This document shows, one piece after another, positions 60,020 through 64,000 of a stretch of 64,000 bases of DNA. Position 1 is the stretch's first letter, and every line of letters begins with the position of its first letter. The notes under the pieces are model-generated. The model did not search any database and was not told the DNA's origin. It was given only the letters and a program-made list of their open reading frames with translations. The DNA is from Cercospora beticola (Eukaryota > Ascomycota > Dothideomycetes > Mycosphaerellales > Mycosphaerellaceae), in NCBI RefSeq assembly GCF_033473495.1, contig NC_088942.1:868001-932000 (forward strand), given 5' to 3'. The translations under genes and the position numbers were made by a program.

Positions 60020-61672
60020 ATGTCGGCCATCAAGTTCTTCACCTTGGCTTTGGCCTCGAGCACTGTCGCCTCGTTCCACGCAGGCGGTCACGGCCACCGT
60101 CACGCTGCTCGCCAGCAGCCTCCGGCCTATGCTCCTCCTGCTTACGGTACTGGCGCTGGTGCCGCGCACCCAACTGGCACCGGCTCTCCTTACCCTTACC
60201 CCATTGCTAACGGCACGGGCGTCTGGGGATCGACCGGCATCTCCAAGCCAAGCGCCCCAGCTGGATATGGCTCCTCTTCTGCGGCCGAACCTCAGCCCAA
60301 CACCGACTACAGCACGCTCTGGTCGACTCACTACAAGACCGTGACTGTCGAAAACCAGCAAGCTCCATCGAGCGCTCCAGCTCCATCTGGCAATGAGGTC
60401 TCTCCAGCTGGCTACGGCTCTGGCTCTGGCTCCGGTGGTTCTCCATCTGGCGGTGCTGGCGGAGAGGACGACGAGCAGTGCAAGCCTGTGACAGTCACCC
60501 ACACCGAAAAGGTCACCATGACCTTGACCGAGGGCCAGACCGCCCCGTCGAGCACCAATGCCTCTCCTGCCGAGACCAGCTCGGCTGCTGCACCACCGGC
60601 TTATTCTGCTCCATCATCTAGCTCTGAGGCTTCGCCGGCCCAGTCGAGCGCTCCATCTGCTCCTCCGGCCTACTCGGCCCCAGCACCCTCTACCAACGAA
60701 GCATCGCCAGCGCAGTCGAGTGCGCCATCTGCTCCAGTCTATCCTGTCGCCTCCTCGTCCAGCGAGGCCTCGCCAGCGCAGTCGAGTGCTCCATCTGCTC
60801 CTCCAGCTTACTCTGCCCCAGCATCGTCTTCCAGCGAGGCATCGCCAGCGACCACATCAGCGGCTCCTGCGCTCTCTGCTTACGGTGATGTTAAGCAGGT
60901 TGCCCCAAAGTCCAGCGCCGCTTCGTCCGCATCTTCACCATCAAGCACCGGCAGCTCTGGCTCCGGCTCCGGCTCCGGCAAGCGTGGTCTTGCTTACAAC
61001 GATGCCAGCCTCACCAAGTGCTTTGAGGGCTCCCGCGAGATTACTTGGGCATACAACTGGGGCTCTTCTTCGGACGGCTTGAGCAGCGACTTCATGTTCG
61101 TTCCAACTCTCTGGGGCGATGGAACTGAGTTCACCAGCAAGTGGAGCAAGAATGCCCAGGCTGCCATCGACTCTGGCTCGTCCCACCTTTTCTCCTTCAA
61201 CGAGCCTGATCACGACGCACAAGCCAACATGGCCTGCGGCACCGCTGCTGCTGCTTACAAGCAGTACATGAACCCATTCAAGGGCAAGGCTCAGCTCTGC
61301 GCTCCATCTGTCACCAACGGTGGTGGTCAAATGGGTCTCACCTGGCTCAAGGACTTCTTGTCTCAATGCACCGACTGCCAGATCGACTGCCTCAACATTC
61401 ACTGGTATGACAGCGCTTCCAACGTCGAGTACTTCAAGAAGCACATTCAAGATGCTGCCGCTCTTGCTCCTGGCAAGCCAATCTATGTTTCCGAATTTGG
61501 TGCTACTGGCTCCGATGAGGAGATCAGCCAGTTCCTTCAGGAGGTCATGCCATGGATGGACAGCAACAGCGATGTCGCTGGCTATGCTTACTTCATGACA
61601 GCTTCAGGTCAGCTCGTCACTGGAACTGAGCCTTCCACATACGGCAAGACTTACATGAGCTACACTGGTTAA
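60020..61672 (+). CDS. GH128 (Asl1-like) beta-1,3-glucanase with long repetitive linker
   Basis: Single exon, 550 residues. Signal peptide about residues 1-18. Residues 30-320 are low-complexity Ser/Ala/Pro/Tyr/Gly with one Cys and a TVTxTxT segment (KPVTVTHTEKVTMTLTE), wall-protein in style. The linker includes four SSSEASPAQSSAPSAPPAYS repeats (about 200-280). A KR pair (321-322) precedes the catalytic domain GLAYNDASLTKCF, which runs to 550. Catalytic acids are visible in FSFNEPD (Glu395, acid/base) and YVSEFG (Glu492, nucleophile), as in the GH128/Asl1 fold. The protein should be secreted and wall-bound, hydrolysing beta-1,3-glucan during wall remodelling. No GPI signal is seen at the C-terminus. 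Confidence 0.9.
   Translation: MSAIKFFTLALASSTVASFHAGGHGHRHAARQQPPAYAPPAYGTGAGAAHPTGTGSPYPYPIANGTGVWGSTGISKPSAPAGYGSSSAAEPQPNTDYSTLWSTHYKTVTVENQQAPSSAPAPSGNEVSPAGYGSGSGSGGSPSGGAGGEDDEQCKPVTVTHTEKVTMTLTEGQTAPSSTNASPAETSSAAAPPAYSAPSSSSEASPAQSSAPSAPPAYSAPAPSTNEASPAQSSAPSAPVYPVASSSSEASPAQSSAPSAPPAYSAPASSSSEASPATTSAAPALSAYGDVKQVAPKSSAASSASSPSSTGSSGSGSGSGKRGLAYNDASLTKCFEGSREITWAYNWGSSSDGLSSDFMFVPTLWGDGTEFTSKWSKNAQAAIDSGSSHLFSFNEPDHDAQANMACGTAAAAYKQYMNPFKGKAQLCAPSVTNGGGQMGLTWLKDFLSQCTDCQIDCLNIHWYDSASNVEYFKKHIQDAAALAPGKPIYVSEFGATGSDEEISQFLQEVMPWMDSNSDVAGYAYFMTASGQLVTGTEPSTYGKTYMSYTG
60626..60859 (+). repeat. In-frame tandem coding repeats, 66-72 bp, four units
   Basis: The EASPAQSSAPSAP segment recurs at residues 203, 227 and 249 of the GH128 protein, with a shorter variant at 273. 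Offsets are 24, 22 and 24 codons. Such arrays commonly vary in copy number between strains. Confidence 0.8.
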
Positions 61673-62510
61673 AGTGCGGTGAATGCTGAAATCATCTGTG
61701 CATAGGCTTATAGCTAAAGACACCCTTTTCGTTTTGACATGGAGTGACGAACAGTACCAAGGGGACTACTCTGATTCTTGTTTATTCTACTTTTCTCTTT
61801 GGGGACGAAAGTTTGCGGTTTGGTGGAATTGGCATAGCAGCTCTTGGGAATTGTGCACCAGAGCTTGGATCAAAAATCGTTGGCATCGGCATGGCGCTGG
61901 GAGGAAATTGCGGGTACATAGATCAAAACAGATACGATACGAAGCTACGAGATGAGCTTTGCTTGAAATGAGATACGAGATTCAGCACATAAAATGGTGT
62001 CTTTCGCTTGCTTCTCGTTTGGATTCGATCGTGCGTAGCATTATTTTGGTGACAGTTGAACTAATGCCGTATCCGTACGAGGCCACGTAGGTCTGTACGA
62101 CGTGTGGACAAGAGTGAGGGCTTCCTTGCGGCGATCCTTCTCTACAGCTGTTGCTGCAGGCTGAGCTGGGCAGTGCAGCTTTCCCGCGGAGCACTTGGGA
62201 GGCTGGGATCTTGGTGCCTGGCATGAAGTTGCTCTCCAACTTGACACCTCATCTTTTGACCAGCTCTGTTGTTTCGATCTGTCGCCTCCTCAGCCTGTCT
62301 TGAACAGAAGGACAAAGGAGGGCGGTGCCACACCAGAGCGGCAACGACGCGACCGCACGACCCCTTCTCTCTGGAGCTAGCGCCAAGGATTACGACAGCA
62401 GGCCCCGCAACTTCGGAGACGGTGGACATTGCACCAACAAACGCTCTCCTCCCGCAGATCGTCACGGCATTCGAGAGCGCGGACGACGGGGCCTTCAGAA
62501 CGAATGCACA
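61673..62510. other. Intergenic, nothing seen
   Basis: 3' flank of the GH128 gene and 5' flank of the TM9 gene. Only short frames; no supported feature. Confidence 0.5.
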
Positions 62511-64000
62511 ATGCGGCTCGATGAGCTGCCAGCGACGCTGCTGGTCCTGCTGTCAGCACCCATAGCTCACGCCTTCTATTTACCAGGTAAACGTGGTCGC
62601 TTTGCGCCGTATTGGGAACCACGAGCTCACCAACCACAACTACAGGCATAACACCGACCAACTACAAACATGGCGACCAAGTCCCACTCACCGTAAACCA
62701 CCTCTCGCCCTCCCAATCGCAACGCGACAACTCCGTCAAATCGGCCTTCTCCTACGACTACTACCACCCCAACTTCCACTTCTGCCAGCCAAAAGATGGA
62801 CCACAACATATCTCCGAATCGCTGGGAAGCATCCTCTTTGGCGACAGGATCCTCACTTCGCCTTTCAAACTGCGCATGGAAGTAGAAGAGACGTGTCAAG
62901 CCGTCTGCGACGAAGTCGAATTCGACCACCAAGATGCCAAATTCGTGAATCGCAGAATTCAGCAAGATTATATCGTGAACTGGCTGATCGACGGCTTACC
63001 GGCTGCGCAAGCATACCGAGATCCCAATACGGATTCGGAATTCTATCAGCCGGGTTTTGTGCTGGGAGATGTGGTAGAAGGGAAACCGCAGTTGAATAAT
63101 CATTATGATATCTATATCGATTATCATGCTGTAAGAAAGAACGAATACAGAGTTGTGGGGATTCTAGTTGAACCTTCTTCGCGGAAGGGATCGAGGAGGA
63201 TTGGCAAGGGAGAGGATATGAAAGCAGATTGCGATCCGAGTAAAGGAGCGGTTGTGCTTTCGGATAAGGAAGGCGCGAAGACGAAGGTTACCTGGACGTA
63301 CAGCGTGCATTGGAGGGCTTCGACGACTTCGTTTGCGACGCGATGGGACAAGTATTTGCATGTTTTTGATCCGAAGATCCATTGGTTTTCGTTGATCAAT
63401 AGTGCGGTTATTGTCTTCTTTTTGACTGGCATGGTCAGCACTATTCTCGCCAGGACGTTGAAGAAGGATATTCAGCGGTACAACAGACTGGATCAGATCA
63501 ATCTGGACGATCTGAACGATAATGGTGTGGATGATGGGGATATGCACGACGATAGTGGCTGGAAATTGGTCCATGGAGATGTGTTTCGCCCGCCGAAGCA
63601 CGCGCTTGCGTTGTCTGTTCTGGTTGGAAATGGAGCGCAGCTGTTCATGATGGCTGGCTTTACGATCGTGTTCGCGGTCGTTGGATTCCTCTCGCCGAGC
63701 AACCGCGGTAGTCTTGCGACCATGATGATCCTGCTCTACACAATCTTTGGCTGCGTGGGAGGCTATGCTGGCGCAAGAGTCTACAAGTCCTTTGGCGGCG
63801 ACAAGTGGAAGCAGCTGTTCGTGCTCATACCTTCGGCTGTTCCGATCGTGGTGTTCGGCATCTTCTTCCTGCTCAACCTCTTCGTCTGGGCAAGGCAATC
63901 CTCTGGAGCGGTGCCATTCACAACCATGCTCGTTATTGTCGGCATCTGGTTTGTGATCTCTGTCCCACTGTCGGTAGTGGGCTCGTGGTTCGGATTCCGT
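62511..64000 (+). CDS. TM9 superfamily / EMP70 endomembrane protein (3' end outside window)
   Basis: Exons 62511-62586 and 62646 onward, open to the window end, give 477 residues so far. The intron is GTAAAC...CTACAG, phase 1. Signal peptide residues 1-21, then the hallmark mature N-terminus FYLP (exon end) and GITPTNYKHGDQVPLTVNHL. The lumenal domain ends with SVHWRASTTSFATRWDKYLH and the first membrane span FSLINSAVIVFFLTGMVSTI. The conserved GWKLVHGDVFRPPKHALALS and VGNGAQLFMM follow, then further spans. Yeast members (Emp70/Tmn2/Tmn3) sit in Golgi and endosomal membranes and affect membrane-protein sorting and copper handling. Roughly the last 150-200 residues are missing. Confidence 0.95.

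Noticed and set aside
61744..61971. 75-codon frame after the GH128 gene
   Set aside because: It starts 70 bases after the stop in likely 3' UTR and shows no independent coding evidence.

Overview
The window reads as nuclear DNA of a filamentous ascomycete. Genes lie on both strands and are not in operons. Introns are short (about 45-150 bases) with GTRAGT-type donors and CTRAY branch sites. The gene set includes a class II hydrophobin, a PhiA-type wall protein, a Zn2Cys6 regulator, a HeLo-domain protein, a GH128 glucanase and a sphingolipid delta-8 desaturase. The combination suggests Pezizomycotina, perhaps Dothideomycetes; the class is an inference. I saw no rRNA, tRNA, CRISPR, intact transposon or viral gene.

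Layout. 0-7 kb: the end of an Asp/Ser/Asn-rich repeat protein, a three-exon class II hydrophobin, a degenerate 97-bp tandem repeat, and a cluster of four small paralogous genes of unknown function (one minus, three plus) sharing one phase-1 intron, with a decayed copy between them. 7-15 kb: a Ser/Gly-rich protein, an F-box protein, a metallophosphoesterase and a TRP/FLC-type membrane protein. 15-25 kb: a PhiA-like wall protein, a GPI-type protein with a duplicated 8-Cys module, a hypothetical protein, a five-exon MFS transporter, a small cytochrome b5 and a GT32 mannosyltransferase. 27-31 kb: ATG9 and a TMEM53-like protein.

32-40 kb: a patatin-like phospholipase, an atypical kinase (HKD/DFD) and a HeLo-domain pseudokinase lie side by side. 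This set resembles fungal heterokaryon-incompatibility and cell-death repertoires. 40-48 kb: a cytochrome b5-fused delta-8 sphingolipid desaturase divergent from CSN3, a small mitochondrial-type protein, a 2EXR/F-box-like protein, a 57-residue Cys-rich conserved protein and a small secreted 8-Cys protein. 48-64 kb: DBP3 helicase, Zn2Cys6 regulator, RWD-domain protein, Zim17-type Hsp70 escort protein, cullin-3, a GH128 glucanase with a repetitive linker, and the 5' part of a TM9/EMP70 protein cut by the window end.

Functional links. CSN3 and cullin-3 belong to one regulatory cycle: the COP9 signalosome removes NEDD8 from cullins. The GT32 enzyme and the delta-8 desaturase both act on sphingolipids. 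The hydrophobin, PhiA-like, GPI-type, GH128 and 8-Cys proteins are all exported, so surface and wall functions are well represented. Exon boundaries were placed by hand from splice consensus, phase agreement and family conservation.
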